From Bacteroidota bacterium (GTDB taxonomy: Bacteria; Bacteroidota; Bacteroidia; UBA8524): DNA of 64,000 nucleotides. The notes beneath the pieces were generated by a model. That model did not search any database. It was not told the DNA's origin and worked only from the letters and a program-made list of their open reading frames with translations. Below, piece by piece: positions 35,884 to 44,674 of this stretch. Each line of letters opens with the position of its first letter. Position 1 is the first letter of the stretch. The translations under genes were made by a program, and so were the position numbers. The stretch covers positions 1 to 64,000 of the forward strand of contig SBGR01000025.1 of the NCBI GenBank assembly GCA_006226545.1. Reading direction: 5' to 3'.

Positions 35884-36900
35884 GTGGTAAAAATCCGTCA
35901 ATTCTATCTAACTACACTTACGATCGCTGTTTTGTTCTTTACGGCATGCAGCGATGAACCGCGAAATGATTATTCCTTGAGCGATATTCCGCAGCAAACG
36001 GAGGTGCGTCGCTTCGATTTGGAGTTCTTCAATATGAATCCCAATCAGCTGGAGACCGACCTCGCTAAGCTAAAGGCGAGCTACCCCAATTTCTGGGATT
36101 TCTACGCTCACGATATCATGCAGTGGTCAGACTCTGCCATCGCTAACAATGCCCGCATTCTAATCACCCACCCCAAGGTGAAAGACCTGCGCGATACCGT
36201 GAACATGGTATTTGGCGATTTCAAAGACCAAGCGGAAAAACTTGAAGACGGCTTTAAGCGGTTCCGTCACCATTTCCCGGAGCTTACCGTGCCGGAAGTG
36301 GTTACCGCCTTTACCGAATTTTCTTACCCTACTGCTACAGACGACAGCCTATTGGTGCTTAGCCTTGAACTCTTTTTGGGTGCAGATTACCCGTATTATT
36401 CCGGCTTCAATTTACCCGAATACAAGGTGCGCCGCATGAACAAGGCCCACTTGGTGAAGTTTGCTTTTGAGGCTTGGTTCGATCAGCAGTTTGGTGAAAT
36501 GCCCATTGGCAACCGTATGTTAGACCGCATGCTGATGGAGGGGAAGAAGCTTTATTTTATGGATTTGATGTTGCCCGAAGAGGCCGATAGCATCCGCAGT
36601 GGCTGGACCGGTGAGCAGTTGGCTTGGCTGGAGAAAAATGAGTTTCAGATGTGGACTTACTACATCGATGCGAAGCTGTTGTATTCTACCAATTTTCAAG
36701 ATTTTGGCGATTTAATGGTGGATGCTCCTTATACCGCTGCGCCTAATGTGCCACCTGAAAGTGCACCGCGCATCGCATCGTATAGCGGCTACCGCATCAT
36801 TAAAAAGTACATGAAGGAGAATCCGGAAATCAGCCTAGCCGACCTGATGTACAATGTGAATGCCGACATCATTCTGAAAGAGTCGGGTTACCGACCTTAA
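35884..36900 (+). CDS. gldB: GldB-like gliding-motility lipoprotein
   Basis: 338-aa lipoprotein: signal peptide and lipobox FFTACS (Cys22), then the GldB fold with RFDLEFFNM, YPNFWDFYAHDIM, FLGADYPYY and the conserved C-terminal PRIASYSGYRIIKKYMKENP and LMYNVNADIILKESGYRP blocks. GldB is required for gliding and T9SS function in flavobacteria. Start is GTG 35884; no in-frame ATG covers the leader. Divergent from the beta-barrel-nadE pair with 33 nt between. Organisms with T9SS often keep gldB even when they do not glide. Confidence 0.9.
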   Translation: MVKIRQFYLTTLTIAVLFFTACSDEPRNDYSLSDIPQQTEVRRFDLEFFNMNPNQLETDLAKLKASYPNFWDFYAHDIMQWSDSAIANNARILITHPKVKDLRDTVNMVFGDFKDQAEKLEDGFKRFRHHFPELTVPEVVTAFTEFSYPTATDDSLLVLSLELFLGADYPYYSGFNLPEYKVRRMNKAHLVKFAFEAWFDQQFGEMPIGNRMLDRMLMEGKKLYFMDLMLPEEADSIRSGWTGEQLAWLEKNEFQMWTYYIDAKLLYSTNFQDFGDLMVDAPYTAAPNVPPESAPRIASYSGYRIIKKYMKENPEISLADLMYNVNADIILKESGYRP

Positions 36901-36942
36901 ACAGTTTAGAAGTGCCCGAAAAGGGGTCACTTGCTTAGTAAT

Positions 36943-37022
36943 TTCCAAATTCCAAGAGCCAAAATCCAAAGTCTTGGCTAATCCAAAATCCATTTTGGAA
37001 TTTGGTACTTGATTATTGGAAT
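36943..37022. repeat. Intergenic minisatellite (CAAATTCCAAGAGCC unit)
   Basis: Degenerate 15-nt units; the exact reverse complement GGCTCTTGGAATTTG is repeated at 47126-47225. Located between gldB and the DMT transporter, which converge. Confidence 0.7.
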
Positions 37023-37049
37023 TTAGTCAAGAAGGGAATTCAACCGGAA

Positions 37050-37925
37050 TCATGACTTTTTGTTTACCAGAAGCACACCGCCAAGGATAAAGAAGAGCCC
37101 GACAATCTGCCAAAGGTTCACTTGCTCACCGTCCATCATACCCCAAAAAAGGGCAATCACCGGAATGAGGTAAGTGGTGAAGGAAGAGAATACCGCATTG
37201 GTCATTTGAATCAAGCGATTGAAGGCTACCAAGGCCAAGGCAGTTCCTACAATGCCTAAAGTACAAACGGCAATTAAGCTTTGCAGGTGAGCACCGGTAA
37301 AGTTGTATTTGGTGAAAAAGCCATCGCTCAATAAAATGGCTAAGGCCGGCACCGACATAAATACGGTAGGGAAGGCGGCGATCACCATCGGTCTGCTTTC
37401 GGCAAATTTCTGCTTGATGATATTGATGTTAATGCCGTAAAACATGGCAGCACAAACCACCACAGCAGCATACTTTAAATCGCCGCTTACCTGTGCTCCG
37501 GATTTCAGGAGAATCAACATCAGGGCACCAATAAGTCCGCTTAATACACCCAACCACTTGGTCCAGTTTACCTCTAGCTTAAAAACCAGCAAGCCAACCA
37601 AAAGCGCAAATAACGGCGTCATGGCATTGAGTGATCCGGTAATGGAAGAGGAGAGTTTGGTTTGGGCAAAGGCAAACATGAAGGCAGGGAGTCCGCTACC
37701 AAGCAAGCCGCTTAAAACAAACCATTTGAAGTTTTTCTTTTTGGCCTGGCTATACCAACCGATGAAGATAGGAAGGAGCACCACGCCTGCGCTAAGCAAA
37801 CGCATGGCTGCAACCTCGATGGGAGTGAAGTTGCGTAATCCGATTTTGATCAGGATAAAGGAGCTACCCCAGACAAATCCCAAAACGATCAGGAAGAGGT
37901 ACGCTTGTGGAGAATAAGCCTTCAT
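37050..37925 (-). CDS. EamA/DMT-family membrane transporter
   Basis: 291-aa protein with ten predicted helices in two repeated halves, each with an EamA signature (FIIKIGLRNFTPIEVAAMRLL-type in the first half; AVFSSFTTYLIPVIALFWGMM in the second). Such drug/metabolite exporters move amino acids or other small solutes out of the cell. The substrate is unknown. It is separated from pdhB by a bidirectional hairpin. Confidence 0.87.
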   Translation of the reverse strand: MKAYSPQAYLFLIVLGFVWGSSFILIKIGLRNFTPIEVAAMRLLSAGVVLLPIFIGWYSQAKKKNFKWFVLSGLLGSGLPAFMFAFAQTKLSSSITGSLNAMTPLFALLVGLLVFKLEVNWTKWLGVLSGLIGALMLILLKSGAQVSGDLKYAAVVVCAAMFYGININIIKQKFAESRPMVIAAFPTVFMSVPALAILLSDGFFTKYNFTGAHLQSLIAVCTLGIVGTALALVAFNRLIQMTNAVFSSFTTYLIPVIALFWGMMDGEQVNLWQIVGLFFILGGVLLVNKKS

Positions 37926-37943
37926 AAAGGGGTATAAAATATA

Positions 37944-37967
37944 AAGGCCGGTATCGCTACCGGCCTT
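37944..37967 (-). terminator. Terminator hairpin below pdhB
   Basis: Perfect 10-bp stem AAGGCCGGTA / TACCGGCCTT with TCGC loop, 7 nt past the pdhB stop; on the minus strand an AT-rich tail (TATATTTTATA) follows. Confidence 0.8.
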
Positions 37968-37974
37968 CGTTTAT

Positions 37975-38955
37975 TTAGTTGCGATATAAAACACTGTTGA
38001 TGGCCTGCATCACTCGGGTAGGGTTTGGTAGAAACTCTTCCACGAAGGTTGGTGCATAGCCCAATGGCGTATCTCGGGTGGTAACACGTTTGATAGGCGC
38101 ATCAAGGTAATCGAATGCTTCTTTTTGTACCATATACGATACTTCAGAAGAGATGGAGGCCAATGGCCAAGCTTCTTCCACAACCACCAAGCGGTTGGTT
38201 TTCTTCACGCTTTCGATGATGGTAGGGTAATCGATAGGACGAACGCTGCGCAAGTCGATAATCTCTACGGAGATGCCGTCTTTCGCTAGCTCATCTGCAG
38301 CAGCATAAACGGTTTTGATGATTTTACCGAAAGAAACAACGGTTACATCGCTACCGGCTCTGGCTACGTGTGCCTTACCTAATTCGAGAAGGTATTCTTC
38401 TTCAGGTACTTCACCTTTATCGCCGTACATCTGCTCAGACTCCATGAAGATAACCGGGTCGTTATCGCGGATGGCCGACTTCAATAAACCTTTTGCGTCG
38501 TATGGGTTAGATGGAACTACCACCTTCAAGCCCGGAGTATTGGCATACCAGTTTTCAAACGCTTGAGAGTGCTGAGCTCCCAATTGTCCGGCGCTGGCAG
38601 TTGGTCCGCGGAATACGATAGGTACGCCAAACTGACCACCACTCATTTGGTACATTTTTGCCGCAGAGTTGATTACCTGGTCAATCGCTACCAACGAGAA
38701 GTTGAAAGTCATGAATTCGATAATCGGGCGAATGCCGTTCATGGCTGCTCCAATACCGATACCGGCAAATCCCAATTCGGAGATAGGCGTATCAATTACG
38801 CGTTTTGCACCGAATTCGTCTAACATGCCTTGGCTCACTTTGTAAGCGCCGTTGTATTCAGCCACTTCTTCCCCCATCAAGAAGATGTTTTGATCTCTTC
38901 TCATTTCTTCGCTCATCGCTTCACGAAGGGCTTCTCTGAATTGAATAACTCTCAT
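37975..38955 (-). CDS. pdhB: Pyruvate dehydrogenase E1 component subunit beta
   Basis: 326-aa transketolase-like E1-beta. MRVIQFREALREAMSEEM at the start, the GAYKVSQGMLDEFG segment, ELGFAGIGIGAAMNG, FMTFNF and QLGAQHSQAFENWYA mark the family; thiamine diphosphate is bound between this and the alpha subunit. It decarboxylates pyruvate as part of the dehydrogenase complex. No alpha subunit or E2 is near. ATG 38955 is chosen; an extension to 39027 reads through the promoter box at 38976-38983 and is not protein-like. Confidence 0.94.
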   Translation of the reverse strand: MRVIQFREALREAMSEEMRRDQNIFLMGEEVAEYNGAYKVSQGMLDEFGAKRVIDTPISELGFAGIGIGAAMNGIRPIIEFMTFNFSLVAIDQVINSAAKMYQMSGGQFGVPIVFRGPTASAGQLGAQHSQAFENWYANTPGLKVVVPSNPYDAKGLLKSAIRDNDPVIFMESEQMYGDKGEVPEEEYLLELGKAHVARAGSDVTVVSFGKIIKTVYAAADELAKDGISVEIIDLRSVRPIDYPTIIESVKKTNRLVVVEEAWPLASISSEVSYMVQKEAFDYLDAPIKRVTTRDTPLGYAPTFVEEFLPNPTRVMQAINSVLYRN

Positions 38956-38975
38956 AATGCTTTTTACTCGTGGCG

Positions 38976-38983
38976 CAAAATTA
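38976..38983 (-). promoter_or_regulatory. TAnnTTTG -7 box (TAATTTTG, minus strand)
   Basis: 20 nt before the pdhB ATG; supports that start. Confidence 0.45.
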
Positions 38984-39053
38984 TAGATTTCCGTGGGATA
39001 GCAAAGCGAAAAAGCTGCTTCACGCACTCATTATACCGATAGGCTTCAATCGC

Positions 39054-41330
39054 TTAGCTGTGTGCCTTGGTAAAATGTTCGAAGTAGCTACACTCTTTCA
39101 GGGCTTCTTGGTAGAATTTGGTATCGGAAAAATCTTTTTTCAGGTGTTTGAAGTTTACGCGGTACTTGGTGTTTTTATCTTCTTGGCAACTGTCATCCCA
39201 GCTGGTCCAATAAAGGTCTTGGTGGTCTATGTAGTATTGGTTTTGTTCGCATTTCGCTAACATAAACGACATACGCGCTTTGAATTCTCGGTCTTTACTC
39301 AACTCGAAGGCCCTTTTATAGTAGTAGGCTGCCCAGGTCATGTCGGTATTGAAATCGATGTCGAGGCTTTTGAAAACCGGACCTCTATCCATGGCTAAGT
39401 ATTCCGGGTGCATCAAATCGTTTTTATCGAAAACCTCAACGTGGAGGTAATAATGCAGGTTGCCAAACTGGGTAAAGTTATAATGGGCATTCGCTAATTT
39501 TTCAGCAACCAGAGCAGATGGTTTAGCTTGGAAAGAAGTTCTCAGCTTCACCAATTCGCGAAGCACATCTACCACCTTAGCTTGGTCAGGATTGGCTTGG
39601 TCGCAGTCGTGGCAGTCTACCAGGTGCATCACAAAGGCATCGGCCGGCATGGTTTGCTCAAATTTGGCTTGCTCAAAACACTGGAGGGCTTTGGCAAACA
39701 TCCGTTTGTTCATGTACCAATGTCCTTTGGCCTCCAGTAGGTGTTTTTGCGATAAGTTACTTTGTGCCCAGAGAATTTTGAGTAGCGGGCTTGCCGGTTT
39801 AGCTAGGCTTTTTTCCAATCGCTCTAATTCACTTAAGCTGAAACTCCCCGTCAGCGAATGACTCAAGGCGGCATCGGCTAATACGGTGTATTCATAAAGG
39901 TAATCGTGTGGCATAGCGATCTGCCCAATTTTTTTCAAGGCGTAATCGTATAAATCAGCATTCCCTTCTTTGATCAGCTTCTCCATTTTGCGCGCAACTA
40001 TACTGGCTTTTAAGTCGCCTTTGGTCCAGCTTTGAATGCCCACTAGATGGGTTAATGTTTTGGTGGCTTTTTGAGAAAGTGCATCGTCTGAACCTTGCAC
40101 CGACTCCGCCTCAAATAAGGTGCTTAGCGCCTTGTCATGGTCTTTTTTCAAGAAGTGATAAAAAGAAACCTGACTCAGCCAAAAGCTTTGGTTTTTAACG
40201 AGGGGATTTTTACCCAACTTAATCAACTCTTTCACCATGCCCGGATGGAGCGGTTCAGAATAGGTTTCGCTCACCTGATCTCGGGTTAAGGCGTTGCGTT
40301 CCCAAAGTATCACTTGGCGCGACATAATCACTTTCAATTCCGGTGCATTTGGGTCGAGGGCAGCTATGTGTGAGAAGGCATATTCCAACGGAACCGATTG
40401 GTAAGAAGCAAGCAACCAGATTTTTATTTGGTCTTGCGGATTTTCCACTTGTTTTATGGCTTCAAAATAGTCAGCTGCCGTAAGCGACTCCAACTCTGAG
40501 TATTTTACAATAGCGCAGCTTTGGCATTGATTGAAAGTCTCGTACAGGCAAGTAATCATCTCGCCGGTTTGCGGATAGGCTTTATCGCCTGCAGCTTCCT
40601 TGAGGTGCCAGTGGGCTCCGAATTTATTGTTTAGCGCCTTGTAGCGTAAAGGGTGATCCCATTTAGCAAGTTCTTTATTGTATAGTTTGATGGCTTCCTC
40701 GTAGTTCCCGGAATAGAAAGCCAGCCGCTGCTTTTGGTAGAGGTAACGGTATTTGAGCTCTTTGTTTTTTGTTTTTTTGAGGAGCTGATCTAGCTCTTTG
40801 TCCCATTCAGCAAGTTTGACTTTATCCAGCTTATCGGTTTCGTCCCAGTAATCATAGGTATAGCCAAGTTCAAGTTCAAGTTTCTTAGAAAAGCGCAGGT
40901 ATTTGATGAGTTCATCTTTCTTTTTAAAAGCGAAGATGGCCTTCAACATGCTATTGTTTTCCCATTCGGCAGGTGTTTGTCCGGCTTCTACGGCAGTGAG
41001 GATTTTCTCAAAATCAGCTGGTGATGTTTCGATATAAAGTTTCTCGATTTCCCGTTCTGTTCCTCCTTCCATGTTTAGGAACCGCCGCCATGTTTCCAAA
41101 TTGCTCACTTGGTTACTAGAGTTATTCTCGGAGAAAAGACTATTCCAGCTGCTGTAGTGATGGGCATGTTGATCAAAATCAGAAGCCAGTGGCATGAGGT
41201 AATAGGTGAGGTCTTCTTCCTCGTATCCGCAGGCCAGGGACTGAATAAAACCGGAGCAGAGAATAGCGAGGCTAGTCCCAAGTATGATAAAGCTCCTTAA
41301 GCTTGTTGCAGGAATGTTCTTCAAGTTCAC
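39054..41330 (-). CDS. Large exported helical-repeat protein
   Basis: 758-aa protein with an N-terminal signal-like segment (SFIILGTSLAILCSGF to about residue 30, then CGYEEED). The rest is predicted helical with TPR-like parts (EEAIKLYNKELAKW, HWYMNKRMFAKALQCFEQAKFEQ). Family unknown to me; it resembles long periplasmic Bacteroidota proteins. Start is GTG 41330, which overlaps the upstream gene by 59 nt; TTG 41324 is possible. It closes the asparaginase-like operon on the minus strand. Confidence 0.7.
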   Translation of the reverse strand: MNLKNIPATSLRSFIILGTSLAILCSGFIQSLACGYEEEDLTYYLMPLASDFDQHAHHYSSWNSLFSENNSSNQVSNLETWRRFLNMEGGTEREIEKLYIETSPADFEKILTAVEAGQTPAEWENNSMLKAIFAFKKKDELIKYLRFSKKLELELGYTYDYWDETDKLDKVKLAEWDKELDQLLKKTKNKELKYRYLYQKQRLAFYSGNYEEAIKLYNKELAKWDHPLRYKALNNKFGAHWHLKEAAGDKAYPQTGEMITCLYETFNQCQSCAIVKYSELESLTAADYFEAIKQVENPQDQIKIWLLASYQSVPLEYAFSHIAALDPNAPELKVIMSRQVILWERNALTRDQVSETYSEPLHPGMVKELIKLGKNPLVKNQSFWLSQVSFYHFLKKDHDKALSTLFEAESVQGSDDALSQKATKTLTHLVGIQSWTKGDLKASIVARKMEKLIKEGNADLYDYALKKIGQIAMPHDYLYEYTVLADAALSHSLTGSFSLSELERLEKSLAKPASPLLKILWAQSNLSQKHLLEAKGHWYMNKRMFAKALQCFEQAKFEQTMPADAFVMHLVDCHDCDQANPDQAKVVDVLRELVKLRTSFQAKPSALVAEKLANAHYNFTQFGNLHYYLHVEVFDKNDLMHPEYLAMDRGPVFKSLDIDFNTDMTWAAYYYKRAFELSKDREFKARMSFMLAKCEQNQYYIDHQDLYWTSWDDSCQEDKNTKYRVNFKHLKKDFSDTKFYQEALKECSYFEHFTKAHS

Positions 41331-42297
41331 GTGGATTGTAATGGTAGAGTGAGAAATGGTTTGGCGGGTTTTGGTTCCAACGTGAATTTAGTAATTTTTT
41401 TCCTTGAACAAGTTCATTTATAGAACATTCCTCTATTCTGAATAGGTCGCCTTTACCAATAAACGACTCCTTGAAGAGGGTATCGTAGAGCGATACATAG
41501 CTATTTCCTTGGAGTGGTTTGAATAGCGAACTTTCCCGTATCTCAGTTGCCGACCAATCGCTGTGAAGCCCGTCTATGGCACCGTCGGCAAATTGCACCA
41601 CCCAGCTGTACAAAGGAAGAGCTAGATCAAGATCCAAAGGGTAGCTTTCCAGGTTCTGGGTATAAGTGTCTAGTACCTTCACATCGAAAATCGAATTAGC
41701 GGTATTCGGGTTCGCTACATCGCCCATATTGTAGCACATGAGCATGCCGCGGTCTACCGGAGGTATCCCCGTTCTTTCCGGGTATTTTACTTGATGCAAG
41801 CGAATGGTGCAAGAAAGCAAGGCCTGATCTGCTGCACACAGGGCATGTACCTTGGCGCAAAGCTGAAAGAATTTTTCGCGGGTACTTTGGTTCCAGTCGC
41901 AGTCGAGCTGCACTTCATTAAAGCCTTTGAATTTGTGCGGCCAGTGCTTTTTTACCTTCTCGTAAACCCGTTCTCCAAGCGAGTCGATGGCGTTCAGTGG
42001 TGTTTGCTCCAAACTTTTTACGGTCAGGTAAACGCAAGGCACTATTTCATAAGCGGTATCGGGGTATTGCTTCCACTGGATACTGGCCTTTGGCCGAACG
42101 ATGCCTTGCATAAAATCAACATCAAAAAATCGGACGTACAGACGTTTTATGTCGAGGCTATCCAGCTTTGCGTAATCGCTTTCATTCAGGGTGAAACTGG
42201 TTTTCCAATGGTAGATGGAGGCTTGCGTTTCTTCCTTGGGATTGCCACAGGCAAAGAGGAATATCGCTAAAAAGCAAAGGCTAATCCAGCTCTTCAA
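41272..42297 (-). CDS. Predicted lipoprotein, beta/alpha-fold, unknown function
   Basis: 341-aa lipoprotein if started at TTG 42297 (MKSWISLCFLAIFLFAC, Cys17). The body has segments such as FNEVQLDCDWNQSTREKFFQ and MLMCYNMGD with alternating strands and helices that suggest a TIM-barrel-like, glycosidase-like shape. Catalysis cannot be assigned. A longer reading to ATG 42327 is possible but lacks a clean signal peptide. Its start overlaps the end of the asparaginase-like gene by 17 nt; its end overlaps the next gene by 59 nt. Confidence 0.68.
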   Translation of the reverse strand: MKSWISLCFLAIFLFACGNPKEETQASIYHWKTSFTLNESDYAKLDSLDIKRLYVRFFDVDFMQGIVRPKASIQWKQYPDTAYEIVPCVYLTVKSLEQTPLNAIDSLGERVYEKVKKHWPHKFKGFNEVQLDCDWNQSTREKFFQLCAKVHALCAADQALLSCTIRLHQVKYPERTGIPPVDRGMLMCYNMGDVANPNTANSIFDVKVLDTYTQNLESYPLDLDLALPLYSWVVQFADGAIDGLHSDWSATEIRESSLFKPLQGNSYVSLYDTLFKESFIGKGDLFRIEECSINELVQGKKLLNSRWNQNPPNHFSLYHYNPRELEEHSCNKLKELYHTWD

Positions 42298-42769
42298 AGT
42301 AACCGGTTTGCCTGTTTTTGCGCACATTGTTCCAGTTGAAATAGCGACCATTCATTGCAATATACACGCCCGGGGGCAATGTTTGCACGTAGGCTAGGGA
42401 AGACCCCAGGTTAAAGAGTCCGTCGGAACTACCAAAACGAATCGGAATCATAGCGCCGGTCAGTACAATGGTTTTGTCTAGCTTAGCCGATGCCAATAAC
42501 TCGGCCGTTTCGCACATGGTATCAGTGCCGTGGGTGATGATAATTTGTTTCTCTGGCGTGCGTTTGGCCGAATCTAGAATGATGTTTCGGTCGGTGTCAT
42601 TCATCTCCAGGCTATCTACCATCATCAAAGTCCTGACTTGAATATCCAGTCTGCTGCGCCCCATTTTGAGGAGTTCCGGAATGAGGGTGTTTTGAAAATG
42701 CAGCTGGCCGTTCAGCTCATTGTATTCCTTATCAAAGGTGCCGCCTGTTACGAAGATGCGAATTGACAT
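42281..42769 (-). CDS. Short asparaginase-domain protein
   Basis: 162-aa protein covering only the N-terminal lobe of L-asparaginase: VTGGTFDKEYNE (first Thr site) at residue 7 and THGTDTMCETAELL near 80 (second Thr-Asp-Lys part). Full enzymes have about 330 residues and a second lobe, so this one may be regulatory or form a different assembly. It starts the three-gene operon. ATG 42769 lies 4 nt after a TATATTTG box. Confidence 0.78.
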   Translation of the reverse strand: MSIRIFVTGGTFDKEYNELNGQLHFQNTLIPELLKMGRSRLDIQVRTLMMVDSLEMNDTDRNIILDSAKRTPEKQIIITHGTDTMCETAELLASAKLDKTIVLTGAMIPIRFGSSDGLFNLGSSLAYVQTLPPGVYIAMNGRYFNWNNVRKNRQTGYFEELD

Positions 42770-42773
42770 GCTG

Positions 42774-42781
42774 CAAATATA
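42774..42781 (-). promoter_or_regulatory. TAnnTTTG -7 box (TATATTTG, minus strand)
   Basis: Ends 4 nt before the asparaginase-like ATG at 42769; predicts a leaderless transcript. Nothing else is seen in 42782-43010. Confidence 0.6.
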
Positions 42782-43013
42782 AAAGCGGAATTGATAGTGT
42801 CTAGCGCTTAATAAAATGTGACCTTGATAAACTGAGGAATAGAGGTAGAAATTCAGCTCGCACAGAGCTTTGTTGAGTTTCGAGCAGGATAATAGTGAAG
42901 GTTGAATTATGAATGGACCACTTTTGTTTTAGCGAAAAATTGACCTTGTCGACGGTGAACCTTCGATGGCTAAATTAATATGGAGCACATCGGGTACAAT
43001 AATTTAACCTTCA

Positions 43014-43036
43014 GTCCATAGTCCATAGTCCATGGT
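43014..43036. repeat. Heptamer repeat array, left part (split by the IS)
   Basis: Copies of (A)GTCCAT(A/G) end in TCCATGGT at 43029-43036, which is the target-site duplication of the IS. The right part is 44096-44134. Confidence 0.8.
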
Positions 43037-44095
43037 GGCTCTGTTCTAGTTTATAGTGTAATCCTTCGAAGTGCTTGTATTACAAAGGCTTGATGTTTAT
43101 TTGGTTGGTTTTTGATGAGTTCTATTGCTAAAAACCAATTCAGATAGTTTTGTAAATACTTAGAAGCAACCCCCTTAAACTTCCTGAGCCAATCCTTCAG
43201 TCTTTGCTGGAGGTTGTTGGTATGTTGTATATGGAAGATCTTATCCTTTACACGTTCCTTCTTTCTGGCGCTTAGCTTGATTTGTTTTATGTTTCTGTCT
43301 TTTAAGTAAAAGGCTAGGTTTCTATCTGAGTCTGAGATGACGGTGTTCTCTGAAGATATGGTATTTCCAATCGTTCGGTGTATCGCTGCCTTCGTTAATT
43401 TACCTCTTCCGCCCACCGCTAATAGACTTTTGCCTTCTCGGTCAGTACATACGTAAACGCTTACATGAGCCTTTGTTATTCCATCACTTTTAGCCTTACC
43501 GCCTCTTTTTCGTGGTTTCCTTCCTTTGATATTTTTGTTACCTACTTCAGAGTGCAGAATAAAGGTTTCGTCAACCTCTACAATATTGCTAAAGGTTAGT
43601 TCTCTAACATTCTGTAATGAATTCAAAATGATATGTCTCCATGCAAAGGAAGTCTGCAGAGAGATGCCAACATCGGATGCACTAGCGCGTAATGAGTAAC
43701 CAGACAACATGCAGAATATGTAGTGATTGAACTTCTTAAGGTCCCTTATTCTGCTAACGGCTGTCCCTGAAGTTTCTGAAAACACATGTTTACAATCATT
43801 ACAGCGATATCGCCGAACTCTGCGGGGAGTAAAACCATATCCCATCACTTTTGAAGAACAACAGTTCAAACACAGAACTTGAGATTTCGAAAACTCAATT
43901 GATCTGACGGATTGAAAAAACCGACTTGAATCTTGAAAATCGGGATTTGTAGATAATACCTCGTTAATACGGGCAATGAAGGCTTGTTGATCATCGCTAT
44001 TCAAAAGAGCAAACTTTGCAGTGAATTCATTGATTAAGTTCATAATCAACAAATAACAGCGCCCACAACGTCAAACCACGACGTAGAACAGAGCC
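43037..44095 (-). mobile_element. IS1595-family insertion sequence, complete
   Basis: 1059-bp element with terminal inverted repeats GGCTCTGTTCTA at 43037-43048 and its reverse complement at 44084-44095, flanked by an 8-bp target-site duplication TCCATGGT (43029-43036 and 44096-44103). 8-bp duplications are typical of IS1595. One intact transposase gene lies inside. Insertion hit the heptamer array between the asparaginase-like operon and the fur-like gene. Confidence 0.93.
43051..44043 (-). CDS. IS1595-family transposase
   Basis: 330-aa ISXO2-like transposase. An N-terminal zinc-ribbon (CLNC-CSSK, CNDCKHVFSE; residues about 54-85) precedes a DDE-type core with VEVDETFI, DSDRN and a terminal HNLQQRLKDWLRKFKGV-like region. 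It catalyses movement of the element that surrounds it. ATG 44043 is used; a TTG three codons earlier is possible. Intact frame suggests recent activity. Confidence 0.93.
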   Translation of the reverse strand: MNLINEFTAKFALLNSDDQQAFIARINEVLSTNPDFQDSSRFFQSVRSIEFSKSQVLCLNCCSSKVMGYGFTPRRVRRYRCNDCKHVFSETSGTAVSRIRDLKKFNHYIFCMLSGYSLRASASDVGISLQTSFAWRHIILNSLQNVRELTFSNIVEVDETFILHSEVGNKNIKGRKPRKRGGKAKSDGITKAHVSVYVCTDREGKSLLAVGGRGKLTKAAIHRTIGNTISSENTVISDSDRNLAFYLKDRNIKQIKLSARKKERVKDKIFHIQHTNNLQQRLKDWLRKFKGVASKYLQNYLNWFLAIELIKNQPNKHQAFVIQALRRITL

Positions 44096-44134
44096 TCCAT
44101 GGTCCATGGTCCATGGTCTATGGTCCATGGTATA
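44096..44134. repeat. Heptamer repeat array, right part
   Basis: Five TCCATGG-type units (one TCTATGG). Rejoined with 43014-43036 it forms one intergenic array with the IS removed. Confidence 0.85.
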
Positions 44135-44172
44135 TAAGGTCGAAAGTTATCGAGATTGAAACATGCTTATTG

Positions 44173-44180
44173 TATCTTTG
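44173..44180 (+). promoter_or_regulatory. TAnnTTTG -7 box (TATCTTTG)
   Basis: Ends 4 nt before the fur-like ATG at 44185; fixes that start. Confidence 0.6.
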
Positions 44181-44184
44181 TGCC

Positions 44185-44601
44185 ATGGCCAAGGCGGAGG
44201 CAATTTTATCACAACACCAACTCAGAATCACCCAATCGCGTAAGTCGGTATTAACGGCTTTCATCGAAAACAACCACGCGTTATCGCAACCCGATTTAGA
44301 GAAAATGCTGGAAAGCGATTGTGATCGTGTGACCATCTACCGCATCTTGGATTCTTTTTTAGACAAAGGCATTTTGCACCGCGTTCCGGATAACGAAGGC
44401 AAGCAGAAGTATGCCTTATGCGATGCCTGTACGGCGCATCACCACCACGACGAACACCTGCATTTCAAATGCAATAACTGCGGTAAAACAGAGTGCTTGG
44501 ATGAGATTCCGATGCCGGAGATTCAGTTACCGAGTGGTTATCAGGTGGAAGAATGGAATATGCTCTTGCAAGGCGTCTGCGCCGAATGTTCCGAGGCCTA
44601 A
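44185..44601 (+). CDS. Fur-family metal-dependent repressor
   Basis: 138-aa regulator with winged-helix DNA-binding part (ITQSRKSVLTAFIENNHALSQPDLEKML, VTIYRILDSFLDKGIL) and metal sites HHHHDEHLHF, CNNC (near residue 98) and CAEC at the C-terminus, the last two forming the structural zinc site. Whether it senses iron, zinc or peroxide cannot be decided. The ATG at 44185 follows the TATCTTTG box by 4 nt, so an upstream extension to 44113 is rejected. Confidence 0.92.
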   Translation: MAKAEAILSQHQLRITQSRKSVLTAFIENNHALSQPDLEKMLESDCDRVTIYRILDSFLDKGILHRVPDNEGKQKYALCDACTAHHHHDEHLHFKCNNCGKTECLDEIPMPEIQLPSGYQVEEWNMLLQGVCAECSEA

Positions 44602-44644
44602 GAATTTTCACCGTTTTTGAATCGGCTGGAAAACCTGAAAAGCA

Positions 44645-44652
44645 TAACTTTG
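44645..44652 (+). promoter_or_regulatory. TAnnTTTG -7 box (TAACTTTG)
   Basis: 22 nt before the hutU ATG. Confidence 0.45.
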
Positions 44653-44674
44653 TTGCCCTTCTTAAAACGATTTC

